Notes under the pieces: model-generated
What the model was told of the DNA's origin: nothing
The model's database searches: none
The model's input: only the letters and a program-made list of their open reading frames with translations
Source of the DNA: Nesterenkonia muleiensis
GTDB lineage: Bacteria; Actinomycetota; Actinomycetes; Actinomycetales; Micrococcaceae
Direction of reading: 5' to 3'
Assembly (NCBI RefSeq): GCF_003600155.1
Contig: NZ_QWLD01000018.1
Coordinates: 1-51,376, forward strand
Length of the DNA stretch: 51,376 nucleotides
Shown: positions 29,384 through 38,004 of the stretch, piece after piece
Numbering within the stretch: the stretch's first letter is position 1
Layout: every line of letters begins with the position of its first letter
Position numbers and translations under genes: made by a program

Positions 29384-30046
29384 ATGTTCAAAGACTGGCG
29401 GCGGCACCGTGCCCAGAAGAAGGTCACAGCAGGGGACGGCCGGGCGCTGAGGCGCTTCCGCTGGTGGCAGCCCTTCTCCCGGGTGCTGTTCTACCTGGAT
29501 CTCCGGGACGACGACGGCGCTCTCCGGCGCTATGCCGTCGACCTCAGCTACTGGGAGTACCTGGTCGGTGAGGCCGAAGCCCACCTCTACCTTGAGGGCA
29601 GACATCACGCGGAGTCCGCACTGCCCGCCGTGTTCGAGGTGCCGGGCGGTCGCATCCAGGTGGCCATGGGTGTCATGGGACTCAAACGCTGTCACTACTT
29701 CGGTGATGACGGCACCAGCCGGCAACTGACCCCTGACCCGGATTCCGCAGAGGGTCACCGGGCGCGCCTGGAGCAGAATCATCCGGTACTGAGCCGCTGG
29801 ATCGGCATCAGCTCGCTGGTGGTACTGCTGGCGGCATTCCTGCTGGGCGTACCGCAGCTTCTGGAAATGGTCACCCACTGGGACGTCGTCGCGCAATACA
29901 CAGGAACCTTCACCTCACCGATCCAGCTGCCAGACTGGCTCAACACCGCATTAATCTTCGCTGCCATCGCCGCCAGCACCGAGCGCGCCCTGAGGCTGCG
30001 CTACAACTGGCTGCTCGACGGAGCAGACTTCGACCTTGACTTCTGA
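29384..30046 (+). CDS. Conserved membrane protein of unknown function
   Basis: A 220-residue protein I do not recognise. The first 130 residues are soluble, rich in Arg, Asp and aromatic residues (FRWWQPFSRVLFYLDLRDDDGALRRYAVDLSYWEYL). Two membrane helices follow (SSLVVLLAAFLLGVPQLL and LNTALIFAAIAAST) with an acidic C-terminus. The plus-strand gene sits 74 bp after uppP and ends at a DnaA-box cluster. Confidence 0.7.
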   Translation: MFKDWRRHRAQKKVTAGDGRALRRFRWWQPFSRVLFYLDLRDDDGALRRYAVDLSYWEYLVGEAEAHLYLEGRHHAESALPAVFEVPGGRIQVAMGVMGLKRCHYFGDDGTSRQLTPDPDSAEGHRARLEQNHPVLSRWIGISSLVVLLAAFLLGVPQLLEMVTHWDVVAQYTGTFTSPIQLPDWLNTALIFAAIAASTERALRLRYNWLLDGADFDLDF

Positions 30047-30050
30047 GCGG

Positions 30051-30133
30051 TTATCCACAGGAGTTATCCACAGTGTGAAAAACTACATCGGTGTAACTTG
30101 AGTTTTTCACGGGTTTTCCACAGAACCTTGTGG
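30051..30133. promoter_or_regulatory. DnaA-box cluster and bidirectional hairpin
   Basis: Two perfect TTATCCACA boxes at 30051-30059 and 30064-30072, 13 bp apart in the same orientation, plus TTTTCCACA at 30114-30122. Between them is a perfect 10-bp stem GTGAAAAACT (30075-30084) / AGTTTTTCAC (30101-30110) with a 16-base loop, likely a terminator for the convergent genes on both sides; CCACA/TGTGG (30118-30133) forms a second hairpin. Confidence 0.7.
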
Positions 30134-30161
30134 AGTTTGGGGATATGTGCAGCAGGTCGCG

Positions 30162-31031
30162 TCAGGGAAGCGGTACCCCCTGCACACCGAAGGCGGTGAG
30201 TATCAGCAGCACAGCGCCCAGCCCGGCCAGTCCCAGGCTCTGCCACAACACCCGGTTCTTCCGGGGCGCTTTGGCGATGATCAGTGCCACCAGTGCCCCG
30301 GTGATCAGTCCGCCCAGGTGACCCTGCCAGGAGATGTTCGGCACCAGGAAGCTGACCACCATGTTGATCAGCAGCAGGGCAACGATCCCGCCGGTCTGAC
30401 CGCCGGAAGAGCGCATCAGAATGAACAGCGCCCCGAAAAGCCCGAACACAGCACCGGAGGCTCCCACCGTGGCGCCGAATGGATGACTCAGTCCCAGCAC
30501 TGAGCTGAAGAGGATCGCCACAGACCCGCCGAAGGCCGAAAGCAGCAGCAGCACGGCAAACCGCGTTCTGCCGATTTCCGGCTCCATGACCCTGCCCACG
30601 AACCACAGTGCCAGCATGTTGAAGGCAATGTGCATAGCATTGCCCGGGTGGTGCAGCAGCGCTGAGGTGAGCATCCGCCACGGTTCGAAAAAGGGATTCC
30701 AGGCGGCGGTGAACGCCGGAATATAGGAGAACTGGTTGGTCAGATCCGGCAGCACACCGGCCAGTGGACCCACATAGCCCGGCAGGATCTGGAAGAGGTA
30801 CACCACCAGGCAGGCGGCGATCACCGTGTAGGTGACCACCGGCTTCCCGTTTCCGGCACGTGCGCCGAAAGACGTCCGTGGGATGGGGCGGCGCCGGCGT
30901 GCCTCATCGATGCAGACCGGACACTGGAAGCCGACCGGTGCCTCCACCATGCAGGCAGAGCAGAGAGGCCTATCGCAGCGCTGGCACTGCACATAGGCCT
31001 CTCTGTCAGAGTGCTGGAAGCAGGCTCTCAG
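30162..31031 (-). CDS. Rhomboid intramembrane serine protease with N-terminal zinc finger
   Basis: A 289-residue protein if CTG at 31031 is the start. The N-terminus is a B-box-like zinc finger: CFQHSDREAYVQCQRC, LCSACM and FQCPVC, giving four Cys/His pairs. Six or more helices follow; the serine is in VGASGAVFGLFG, the histidine in WQGHLGG, and HPGNAMHIAFNMLALWFVG marks the family. The conventional start (GTG 30992) would drop CFQH and half the finger. The CTG overlaps the cyclophilin stop as CTGA, the normal 4-bp coupling in actinobacteria. CTG starts are rare, so the start is inference; the product is not. Confidence 0.9.
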   Translation of the reverse strand: MRACFQHSDREAYVQCQRCDRPLCSACMVEAPVGFQCPVCIDEARRRRPIPRTSFGARAGNGKPVVTYTVIAACLVVYLFQILPGYVGPLAGVLPDLTNQFSYIPAFTAAWNPFFEPWRMLTSALLHHPGNAMHIAFNMLALWFVGRVMEPEIGRTRFAVLLLLSAFGGSVAILFSSVLGLSHPFGATVGASGAVFGLFGALFILMRSSGGQTGGIVALLLINMVVSFLVPNISWQGHLGGLITGALVALIIAKAPRKNRVLWQSLGLAGLGAVLLILTAFGVQGVPLP

Positions 31032-31573
31032 AGTGTGACCACTTCGATGGCCTCGATTACCACGTCCTCCTTCGGACGGTCACGCCCGTCGGTGCTCACC
31101 GAGTTAAGCTGGTCCACCACCTTCTGACTGGCGGCGTCGCGCACCTCACCGAAAATGGTGTGCTTGCCCTGCAGCCACGTGGTGGGCACCGAGGTGATGA
31201 AGAACTGTGAACCGTTGGTGCCGCGTCCTGCCTGGATCCCGGCATTGGCCATGGCGAGCTTATAGGCGGAGGTGAAGTCCAGCTCCGGGTGGATCTCGTC
31301 GTCGAACTGGTAGCCGGGCCCGCCCACGCCCTGACCCAGCGGATCGCCGCCCTGGATCATGAAGTCTTTGATGATGCGGTGGAATACCGTACCGTCGTAC
31401 AGTGGAGTGCCTGTGTTGTCCTCCCCGGTCTCCGGGTGCTTCCAGGGCTTCTCCCCGGTGGCCAGCCCGACGAAGTTCTCCACGGTCTTTGGAGCGTGGT
31501 GACCGAGGAGTTCGACGACGATGTCACCGGCATTGGTCTTAATGGTCGCTTGATGAGTGGCTATAGCAGTCAT
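31028..31573 (-). CDS. ppiA: Peptidyl-prolyl cis-trans isomerase, cyclophilin type
   Basis: A 181-residue cytosolic cyclophilin that speeds prolyl isomerisation. Active-site segments are clear: FHRIIKDFMIQGGDPLGQGVGGPGY, LAMANAGIQAGRGTNGSQFFIT and HTIFGEV. The ATG at 31573 fits the family start; a longer frame to 31807 has no domain. AACAAT lies 7 bases upstream, so it may be leaderless. It overlaps the rhomboid gene and is divergent from the next gene. Confidence 0.95.
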   Translation of the reverse strand: MTAIATHQATIKTNAGDIVVELLGHHAPKTVENFVGLATGEKPWKHPETGEDNTGTPLYDGTVFHRIIKDFMIQGGDPLGQGVGGPGYQFDDEIHPELDFTSAYKLAMANAGIQAGRGTNGSQFFITSVPTTWLQGKHTIFGEVRDAASQKVVDQLNSVSTDGRDRPKEDVVIEAIEVVTL

Positions 31574-31633
31574 AGTGGCTATTGTTCCATGTACTCTAGA
31601 CACAGCAATGAACCTGATTCGGAAGGCATATGC

Positions 31634-32404
31634 ATGTTCGGTAAGAAGAAGAAACCGAGCCACACCTGGGGGCACAAGGTGCTCGCCGGAATTGACACTG
31701 CTCAGGACTGGGCTGCGCCGAAGCTCGGCACCGCTGCTGACTGGGCAGAGGACACCTACCGCAAGGGCGCTCCGAAGGTTCAGGATGCCTCGGCCAAAGC
31801 GCTGCATGCGGTCAATGACGGTGCCGCTGTGGCCGGTGCGAAGATCAAGGAATACTCCTCAGCAGCCGGGGACGGCATCGCCGCCCAGTACGACAAGCTG
31901 CCGCCTAAGGCCAAGAAGAAGGTCAAAAAGGCCCTCGACAAGTACGACGACGCCAAGTCTGACTTCACCAAGAACACCATTCCTGCGGCCTCGGCGAGAT
32001 TGGGCGGCTACGCGGATAAGACCGCCAAGCTGATCCACAAGGCTGAGGTTGATCCGCGGGTGGAGAAGGCGCTGATCAAGGCCACCGGTGATAAGAAGAT
32101 CGTCAAGAAGCTGCGGAAGAACTCGGAGAAGGCGGCGAAGAAGGCCTCCAAAGAGCTCAAGAAGCAGCAGCGGTCCAAGTCGCGCAAGAAGGGTCTTCTG
32201 GTCTTCGGCCTGGTGGCAGCCGGTGTGACCGCAGGCGTTGCCGCCTGGCGGGCCTCCCGTCCGGTGGAGGACCCGTGGAAGAAGCCGGAGCCGGTCGCTT
32301 CCACGGTGCCGGCCGATTCACCCAAGCCGGCGGCTCAGGCTGAGACCAACACTGATGCCAAGCCCGCTGAGACTGAGGTTCCCTCACCCAAGCCCGCCGC
32401 CTGA
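31634..32404 (+). CDS. Alanine/lysine-rich membrane protein of unknown function
   Basis: A 256-residue protein of low complexity: residues 1-170 are Ala/Lys/Asp-rich helices (AKALHAVNDGAAVAGAKIKEY, KKVKKALDKYDDAKSDFTK), followed by a basic patch (KKQQRSKSRKKG), one helix (LLVFGLVAAGVTAGVAAW) and a Pro/Ala/Glu tail with repeated KP motifs. The layout resembles the Streptomyces DUF5324 proteins that also lie beside a cyclophilin gene, but I cannot verify homology. GGAAGG precedes the ATG. The topology suggests a membrane-anchored cytosolic coiled domain. Confidence 0.7.
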   Translation: MFGKKKKPSHTWGHKVLAGIDTAQDWAAPKLGTAADWAEDTYRKGAPKVQDASAKALHAVNDGAAVAGAKIKEYSSAAGDGIAAQYDKLPPKAKKKVKKALDKYDDAKSDFTKNTIPAASARLGGYADKTAKLIHKAEVDPRVEKALIKATGDKKIVKKLRKNSEKAAKKASKELKKQQRSKSRKKGLLVFGLVAAGVTAGVAAWRASRPVEDPWKKPEPVASTVPADSPKPAAQAETNTDAKPAETEVPSPKPAA

Positions 32405-32423
32405 GGCTCGGTACGCCCAAACT

Positions 32424-32464
32424 AGAGGAGCGGACCCGCACCGTGTGTGCCGGTCCGCTCCTCT
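32424..32464 (+). terminator. Strong stem-loop terminator
   Basis: Perfect 13-bp stem AGAGGAGCGGACC / GGTCCGCTCCTCT with a 15-base loop, 20 bp after the stop of the Ala/Lys-rich protein. No T run; stability alone suggests a terminator. Confidence 0.75.
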
Positions 32465-32517
32465 GCGTCTGGGGCGTCTCAGTTCTCCTGGAGCCCGAAT
32501 GTGACCCACCGGTGGGA

Positions 32518-32564
32518 GGTCAGCATGCTCTATGGCTGGCTGGAATCCCCACACCATGCTGACC
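32518..32564. promoter_or_regulatory. Inverted repeat upstream of the tricorn gene
   Basis: GGTCAGCATG / CATGCTGACC, perfect 10-bp arms separated by 27 bases, 60 bp before the start. It may be an operator or a hairpin; a partial copy CAGCATGAC lies at 32585-32593. Confidence 0.4.
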
Positions 32565-32623
32565 ATGTGCGCCCCGCGGGGGCATCAGCATGACAGGCCT
32601 GAGCGCTGTGTAGGCTTGAGCAG

Positions 32624-35600
32624 ATGAGCTCTGAACCGTATCTGCGCTACCCGCATCTGCACGAGAACCTCATCACCTTCACCGCCGCCGCCGACGTGTG
32701 GCTGGCACCGGCCCACGGAGGCCGGGCCTGGCGGCTGACCAGGGACGGCGCTCCGGTGAAGCAGCCGCGGATCTCCCCGGACGGCACTCAGGTGGCGTTC
32801 ATCTCCAGCAGGGACGGTCATCACGAGGTCTACGCCGTGAGCATCGATTCCGGCGAGGTGCGCCGTCTGACATGGTGGGGCAACCGCCGCACCGCCATTC
32901 TCGGCTGGGCCGACGACGACAGGCTGTTGGTGGCCACCAATGCCGGTGAGGTCCACCGCCATCAAGTGGTCCGCGCACTGGCCATGGACGGCAGCTGGGA
33001 GAGGCTCGGCTACGGATCGGCCACGGGCCTGGCGATCAGCGGCTCCGGGACTGTGGCACTGACCACCGCCGAATACCGAACACCCGCCCACTGGAAGCGC
33101 TACCGCGGGGGCACCGCCCCCAAACTGTGGCTCGACGCCAAAGGCACAGGCGACTGGGAGCAGCTGCTGTCGGAGGAGACCGCCGGAATCGTGGACCCGA
33201 TGTGGATCGGGCAGAAGCTGCTCTTCGTCTCCGACCGTGCTGCCAGCTTTCCGGCAATGGCCGATCAGCAGGCCAATCTCTGGGCCTGGGACAAGCCTGC
33301 GGCCAAGAAGCACAAGACGCTCAAGCAGCTCACCTTCCAGGATCAGACACAGGGGTACGTCCGCGATGCCACCACCGACGGGGCGCGCATCAGCTGGCAC
33401 AGCCGCGGTGACATCTGGATCCTGGACGGCCTCCAGGCCCAGCCGCGCCGGCTGGAGGTGACCCTGCCCGGCACCGCACCGGCCCCGGTCAGCCTGAAGC
33501 CCACGCAGAATCTCCATGCACTGGTGCCCGACCACGGAGCCGACGCCAGTCTGGTCTCCTGGCGAGGCAAGACCTTCTGGCTGACCCACCGCGATGGACC
33601 CGCCCGCGCTCTGGCCGCCGACTCCGGAGCGCGCACACGTGAGCCCGTGCTGCTGGGCCGCACCGGCCGGGCCGCCGTCGTGACCGACGCCGCCGGTGAG
33701 GACAGCCTGGAGATCCACACCCTGGACGGTTCGGCACCGCCGGAGCGGCTGCTCACCGGGAGGCTCGGTCGAGTGCTGCACCTGGCCGCAGACCCGAGGG
33801 GAGAGCGGCTGGCGACGATCTCCCACGACGGGTGGATACGGCTGATCACCCTGGAGACCAAGAAGGCGCTGCGCAAGGCAGCGCCGGAGGTGCGGGACAT
33901 TCTCCGCTCCAGCTTCGGGGAGCCGAAGTCACCGTCCTTCTCCCCGGACGGCCGTTATCTGCTCTGGTCCCATCCCACCGCAGGGGAGAGCCAGATTCAT
34001 CAGCTGATGGTCCTGGACACCAGCGGCGACCATGATCCGGCGGCACTGACCGATGACCGCTTCCACGACTTCTCCCCGGTCTTCACCCGGGACGGGAAGT
34101 ACGTGGCCTTCCTCTCCAACCGGACCTTCGACCCGCACTACGACACCTACGAGTTCGCCCTCTCCTTCACCGGAGCCACCCGACCCTGGCTGATCCCGCT
34201 GGCAGCCTCTGAGCCGCCGCCCTTCGGCCCCAGCGCAGAGGGCTGGCGGCTTTCTCCGACCGATGAGCAGAACAACGGTTCCGAAGCTGATCAGTCCGGG
34301 CACCCCGGCCAGAAGACTGCGCAGAAGACCGTCTCCACAGCTGTCGACGCCCCTGCCAGCCCGGATCTGGACATTGACGGTGCCGAGGAGCGCATCGTCC
34401 CGTTCCCGGTGCCCTCGGCCGAGTACCGGGACCTCACAGCAGTCAAGGACGGCCTGCTGTGGGTGAAGGTCAACCAGGAGACCGGAGTGCTCGGCGCTCG
34501 CCGGGCTGGAGTCCCCGGGGAGAAGCCCGCTGATCAGCTGATCCGATGGGACTTCGCCCAGCGCAAGACCAGCAGCATCGTGGAAAAGGTCACTGACTAT
34601 GCGGTCAGCGGCGACGGCGAACGCCTGGTGGTGCGCCACAACGGCACTGTCAGCGTCCAGCCCTCCACTACGCAGGTGAAGGACGACGACGCCGAGAAGG
34701 TCAGCGTGGACCTGACCAGGCTGCGCTTCCAGCTCGATCAGCAGCAGGAATGGGCCCAGATGTTCGCTGAGACCTGCCGACTGATGGCTCAGCAGTTCTG
34801 GCGCGAGGATATGGACGGAGTGGACTGGGAGGCGATCGCCGCCCGCTACCGCCCCTTGGTGAAGAAGCTGCGCAGCCATGATGACTTGGTGGACCTGCTG
34901 TGGGAGACCGTGGGCGAGCTCAACACCTCCCACGCCTATGTCATCCCGCAGGGACAGGGTCCCGGGGAGGGGCAGAAGCTTGGCCTGCTCGGTGCCGATC
35001 TCTCACCAGCCGAAGGCGGCTGGCGGATCGACCGCATCCTGCCCACCGAATCCTCCGAGCCGCAGGCCCGCTCGCCGCTGCAGGCGGCCGGTGTGGACGC
35101 GCGTGAAGGGGACGTGATCACCGCGGTCGACGCCCACCCGGTGGATCCTGTGGCCGGGCCAGCCAAGCATCTGGTCGGCGCATCGGAGAAGCCGGTGGAG
35201 CTGACCCTTCTGCGCCGTGGGCAGAGCCGCCGCGTCGTCGTCGTTCCCCTGGCCGATGAGTCTCAGCTGCGCTACCAGGACTGGGTGCGCTCCCGCCGGA
35301 AGTATGTGCTGGCCAAGACCAGCGGCCGGCTGGGATACCTTCATGTGCCGGACATGATGTCCACCGGGTGGGCACAGCTGCATCGGGACCTGCGGCTGGC
35401 TTCCAAGGCCGAGGGGCTGATCGCCGATGTCCGCTACAACGGCGGTGGCCACACCTCGCAGCTGGTGATCGCCCGGCTGGCCCAGCGTGTGGTGGCCTGG
35501 GCCCAGGCCAGGCATGAGGAGGAGTTCATCAGCTATCCAGACAGTGCTCCGCGCGGTCCGGTGGTGCTGGTGGCCAATGAGAATTCCGGATCCGACGGCG

Positions 35601-35929
35601 ACATTGTCAACGCGGTGGCGCAGGCCCTGGACGTCGGACCCGTGGTGGGTACGCGCACCTGGGGCGGTGTGATCGGCATCGACGGACGCTATGACCTGGT
35701 GGACGGCACCTCAGTGACCCAGCCGAAGTACTCCTTCTGGATCGAAGGCAAGGGCTGGGATGTGGAGAACTACGGTGTGGCCCCGGACATTGAGGTGGTG
35801 CACAGCCCAGACCAGCTCTTCGGCCAGGCCGATCCGCAGCTGGACCGGGCGATTCAGGAGGCCTACGCCCGGCTGGATGGGTCCCCGGCCGCGGAGCCGC
35901 CGCAGCTGCCGGACCCCAAGGTCCGCTGA
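32624..35929 (+). CDS. tri: Tricorn protease homologue (S41 family)
   Basis: A 1101-residue cytosolic peptidase that should trim oligopeptides released by the proteasome or Clp. The N-terminal half has beta-propeller repeats (ISPDGTQVAFISSRDG, FSPDGRYLLWSHP, FTRDGKYVAFLSNR). A core domain near 700-780 carries the ELNTSHAYV motif (Ser769, His770), a PDZ-like domain follows (residues 780-880), and the catalytic ENSGSDGDIVN has the nucleophile Ser990 and Asp991. The spacing agrees with Thermoplasma tricorn. A Gln/Ser/Pro insert at about 545-580 is extra. Confidence 0.95.
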   Translation: MSSEPYLRYPHLHENLITFTAAADVWLAPAHGGRAWRLTRDGAPVKQPRISPDGTQVAFISSRDGHHEVYAVSIDSGEVRRLTWWGNRRTAILGWADDDRLLVATNAGEVHRHQVVRALAMDGSWERLGYGSATGLAISGSGTVALTTAEYRTPAHWKRYRGGTAPKLWLDAKGTGDWEQLLSEETAGIVDPMWIGQKLLFVSDRAASFPAMADQQANLWAWDKPAAKKHKTLKQLTFQDQTQGYVRDATTDGARISWHSRGDIWILDGLQAQPRRLEVTLPGTAPAPVSLKPTQNLHALVPDHGADASLVSWRGKTFWLTHRDGPARALAADSGARTREPVLLGRTGRAAVVTDAAGEDSLEIHTLDGSAPPERLLTGRLGRVLHLAADPRGERLATISHDGWIRLITLETKKALRKAAPEVRDILRSSFGEPKSPSFSPDGRYLLWSHPTAGESQIHQLMVLDTSGDHDPAALTDDRFHDFSPVFTRDGKYVAFLSNRTFDPHYDTYEFALSFTGATRPWLIPLAASEPPPFGPSAEGWRLSPTDEQNNGSEADQSGHPGQKTAQKTVSTAVDAPASPDLDIDGAEERIVPFPVPSAEYRDLTAVKDGLLWVKVNQETGVLGARRAGVPGEKPADQLIRWDFAQRKTSSIVEKVTDYAVSGDGERLVVRHNGTVSVQPSTTQVKDDDAEKVSVDLTRLRFQLDQQQEWAQMFAETCRLMAQQFWREDMDGVDWEAIAARYRPLVKKLRSHDDLVDLLWETVGELNTSHAYVIPQGQGPGEGQKLGLLGADLSPAEGGWRIDRILPTESSEPQARSPLQAAGVDAREGDVITAVDAHPVDPVAGPAKHLVGASEKPVELTLLRRGQSRRVVVVPLADESQLRYQDWVRSRRKYVLAKTSGRLGYLHVPDMMSTGWAQLHRDLRLASKAEGLIADVRYNGGGHTSQLVIARLAQRVVAWAQARHEEEFISYPDSAPRGPVVLVANENSGSDGDIVNAVAQALDVGPVVGTRTWGGVIGIDGRYDLVDGTSVTQPKYSFWIEGKGWDVENYGVAPDIEVVHSPDQLFGQADPQLDRAIQEAYARLDGSPAAEPPQLPDPKVR

Positions 35930-35932
35930 GGC

Positions 35933-36232
35933 TTATTTCCAGCGCATGGTCATGAAGAACCCGACCATCACGATGCTGAACCCGATGATGATGTTCCAGC
36001 CGCCGGCGGCGCTGACCGGAAGATCGCCGGAGGTGACGTACCAGGTGATCAGCCACAGCAGCCCCACGATCATCAGTCCGAACATGATGGTCTTGTACCA
36101 GGTGGACAGTGACTCGTTGTCCTCCTCGAGATCGTCGAAGCCGAACTGCTCGGCACCGCTCAGCGGGGAGGTGGACTCGCTCGGCTGCTGGCCGCGGGGG
36201 GCGCGGTTCTTCCGGCGCTTGGACTCTGGCAC
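35933..36232 (-). CDS. crgA: Cell division protein CrgA
   Basis: A 99-residue, two-helix membrane protein of the actinobacterial divisome that helps FtsZ-ring and septal peptidoglycan assembly. After an acidic N-terminal tail come STWYKTIMFGLMIVGLLWLITWYV and GGWNIIIGFSIVMVGFFMTMRWK, the CrgA pattern. GTG at 36232 is chosen because AGGAG lies upstream; the longer frame to 36295 has no ribosome site. It is convergent with the tricorn gene (3 bp gap). Confidence 0.94.
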   Translation of the reverse strand: MPESKRRKNRAPRGQQPSESTSPLSGAEQFGFDDLEEDNESLSTWYKTIMFGLMIVGLLWLITWYVTSGDLPVSAAGGWNIIIGFSIVMVGFFMTMRWK

Positions 36233-36313
36233 GTGGCACTCCTGAGTATTGGGTATCCTATGGACGACTGAAGTCTTCCGCGCCATTCTACGCAAAGCGA
36301 GACAGTAACGACG

Positions 36314-37198
36314 ATGACGCCCCCCCTACCGCGCCACGCTGACCCGGCTCAACGGTCAGTTGCCGCTGCCACCCGGCGCCAGCGCCGCCGCCGGCCCCTG
36401 GGCGCGAAGATCATGGGCGGATTCGGTGAGATCCTCATCACCCTGGGGGTGCTGGGTCTGCTGTTCGTGGTCTGGGAGCTGTGGTGGACCGGCATCGAGG
36501 CGGAGTCCGACCGGCAGGACTCGCTGGACGAGTTCTACGCCAATATGCCCGCACGCCCTGCGGTCTCCGATGGTGATGACGGTGACAATGACGATGACGG
36601 CCCGAACCCGGCAGACTTCGAGGTCTGCTACACCCTGGACGACGGCACAGAGATCGGCTGCGCGGACCATATGCGCGCACAGACCGGGTCCGAGCAGATC
36701 ATGGGCACTGTCTACGCCCCGCGGCTGGGCGAGAACTGGGCCGCTCCCATCCGGTACGGGGTCAGCGCCACTCAGATCGACCGCGGCGGTGTGGGGCACT
36801 ACCCGAACACCCAGTGGCCCGATGAGCCCGGCAACTTCGCCTTGGCCGGTCACCGCAACACCAACGCCTCCATGCTGGGCAATCAGGACAGCCTGCAGAT
36901 CGGGGACCCCATCTACGTGGTCTCCTATGACGGCATCTATGTCTATGAGGTTCGTGAGCGCCAGGTGGTGCTGCCGAATCAGACGGAGGTCCTGAACCCG
37001 GTGCCCAGTGATTCGGCAGCGGAGGCGGAGTTCGGTGTGCTGACCTTCACCACCTGTCATCCGATGTTCTCCAACCGGGAGCGGCTGATCCACCATGCCG
37101 AGATCGTGGACTTTGTGCCGATCGGCGCAGAGGCCCCGGCGGATCTGGTTCACCATGAGCCGATCACCCAAATGTTCTACGCAGGGGGGGCTGGCTGA
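36314..37198 (+). CDS. srtE: Class E sortase
   Basis: A 294-residue transpeptidase that attaches LAXTG-type proteins to peptidoglycan. The N-terminal helix (GEILITLGVLGLLFVVWELW) anchors it. The catalytic domain shows FALAGHRNTNASML (His), VLTFTTCHPMFSNRERLIHHA (Cys and Arg) and the GTVYAPRLGENWAAPIRYG opening. An acidic insert (DGDDGDNDDDGPNPADFEVC) lies in the linker. Order crgA - sortase - pabA is conserved in Actinobacteria. Confidence 0.95.
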   Translation: MTPPLPRHADPAQRSVAAATRRQRRRRPLGAKIMGGFGEILITLGVLGLLFVVWELWWTGIEAESDRQDSLDEFYANMPARPAVSDGDDGDNDDDGPNPADFEVCYTLDDGTEIGCADHMRAQTGSEQIMGTVYAPRLGENWAAPIRYGVSATQIDRGGVGHYPNTQWPDEPGNFALAGHRNTNASMLGNQDSLQIGDPIYVVSYDGIYVYEVRERQVVLPNQTEVLNPVPSDSAAEAEFGVLTFTTCHPMFSNRERLIHHAEIVDFVPIGAEAPADLVHHEPITQMFYAGGAG

Positions 37199-37200
37199 TT

Positions 37201-37365
37201 ATGTACGCCTGGTTCTTCAGAGAGCTGCTGCCCGGCCCGCTGTGGGTGCGAATCATCCTGACAGTGGTACTGCTGGCTGCCGTGGTCTACGGGTTGATGG
37301 AATTCGTCTTTCCCTGGTTGAGCGAGTACAGCCCATTGGGCGATGTCACCCTTGAGGACGGATGA
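37201..37365 (+). CDS. Small single-helix membrane protein between sortase and pabA
   Basis: A 54-residue protein: MYAWFFRELLPGPLWVRIIL begins it, a helix (IILTVVLLAAVVYGLMEFVF) and an acidic end (DVTLEDG). It starts 3 bp after the sortase stop and its stop TGA abuts the next GTG, so it is coupled in the operon. Function unknown; a sortase partner or membrane organiser is conjecture. Confidence 0.75.
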   Translation: MYAWFFRELLPGPLWVRIILTVVLLAAVVYGLMEFVFPWLSEYSPLGDVTLEDG

Positions 37366-38004
37366 GTGGCCGCTATGACTCGCATTCTGGTCATCGACAA
37401 CTACGACAGCTTCGTCTACACCCTGGTCGGCTACTTACGTGAGCTCGGTGCTGAAACCACGGTGATCCGCAATGACGATCTCAGCCTCACCGAGGTCACG
37501 CAGCTGGCATCCGAACATGATGGAGTGTTGATCTCACCAGGGCCGGGCACTCCCGCCGAGGCAGGCGTGTCTGTGGAGCTGATCCGGTGGTGCGAGCAGG
37601 CGAGCTCACCGATGCTCGGGGTGTGCCTGGGGCATCAGGGGCTGGGCGAGGCCTTCGGCGCCACCGTGGCCCATGCCGAGCAGCTGATGCATGGCAAGAC
37701 CTCGGCGGTGACCCATACCGGGCATGCCTCCTTCGCCGGGCTGCCGGAGACCTTTGCCGCCACCCGCTATCACTCACTGGCGGTGAAGCCGGAGACTGTC
37801 CCGGAGGTCCTGGAGGTCACGGCCACCACCGCAGACGGAGTGATCATGGGCTTGGCGCATCGCAGCGCACCGCTGTGGGGCATGCAGTACCACCCTGAGT
37901 CGGTGCTCACCGAGGGCGGGTACCGGATGCTGGGCAACTGGCTGGAGTCCCTGGGCCATACCGGTGCCGCCGCCAAGGCTGTCGACCTCAATCCAATTCG
38001 CTGA
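37366..38004 (+). CDS. pabA: Glutamine amidotransferase subunit (PabA/TrpG)
   Basis: A 212-residue type 1 amidotransferase giving ammonia to chorismate for folate or tryptophan synthesis. The active site is MLGVCLGHQGLGEAFG (Cys nucleophile) with HPES (His, Glu) in GMQYHPESVLTEGG; DNYDSFVYTLVGYL opens the fold. The GTG at 37366 follows the previous stop immediately. In most actinobacteria serine/threonine kinase genes follow; here the island begins. Confidence 0.93.
   Translation: MAAMTRILVIDNYDSFVYTLVGYLRELGAETTVIRNDDLSLTEVTQLASEHDGVLISPGPGTPAEAGVSVELIRWCEQASSPMLGVCLGHQGLGEAFGATVAHAEQLMHGKTSAVTHTGHASFAGLPETFAATRYHSLAVKPETVPEVLEVTATTADGVIMGLAHRSAPLWGMQYHPESVLTEGGYRMLGNWLESLGHTGAAAKAVDLNPIR

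Noticed and set aside
29312-29896. Minus-strand frame of 194 codons across the membrane protein at 29384
   Set aside because: Opposite-strand shadow; no ribosome site or recognisable domain, and the plus frame has coherent membrane helices.
32585-33826. 413-codon minus frame opposite the tricorn gene
   Set aside because: Gly/Gln/His-rich shadow of the propeller-coding region; no motifs.
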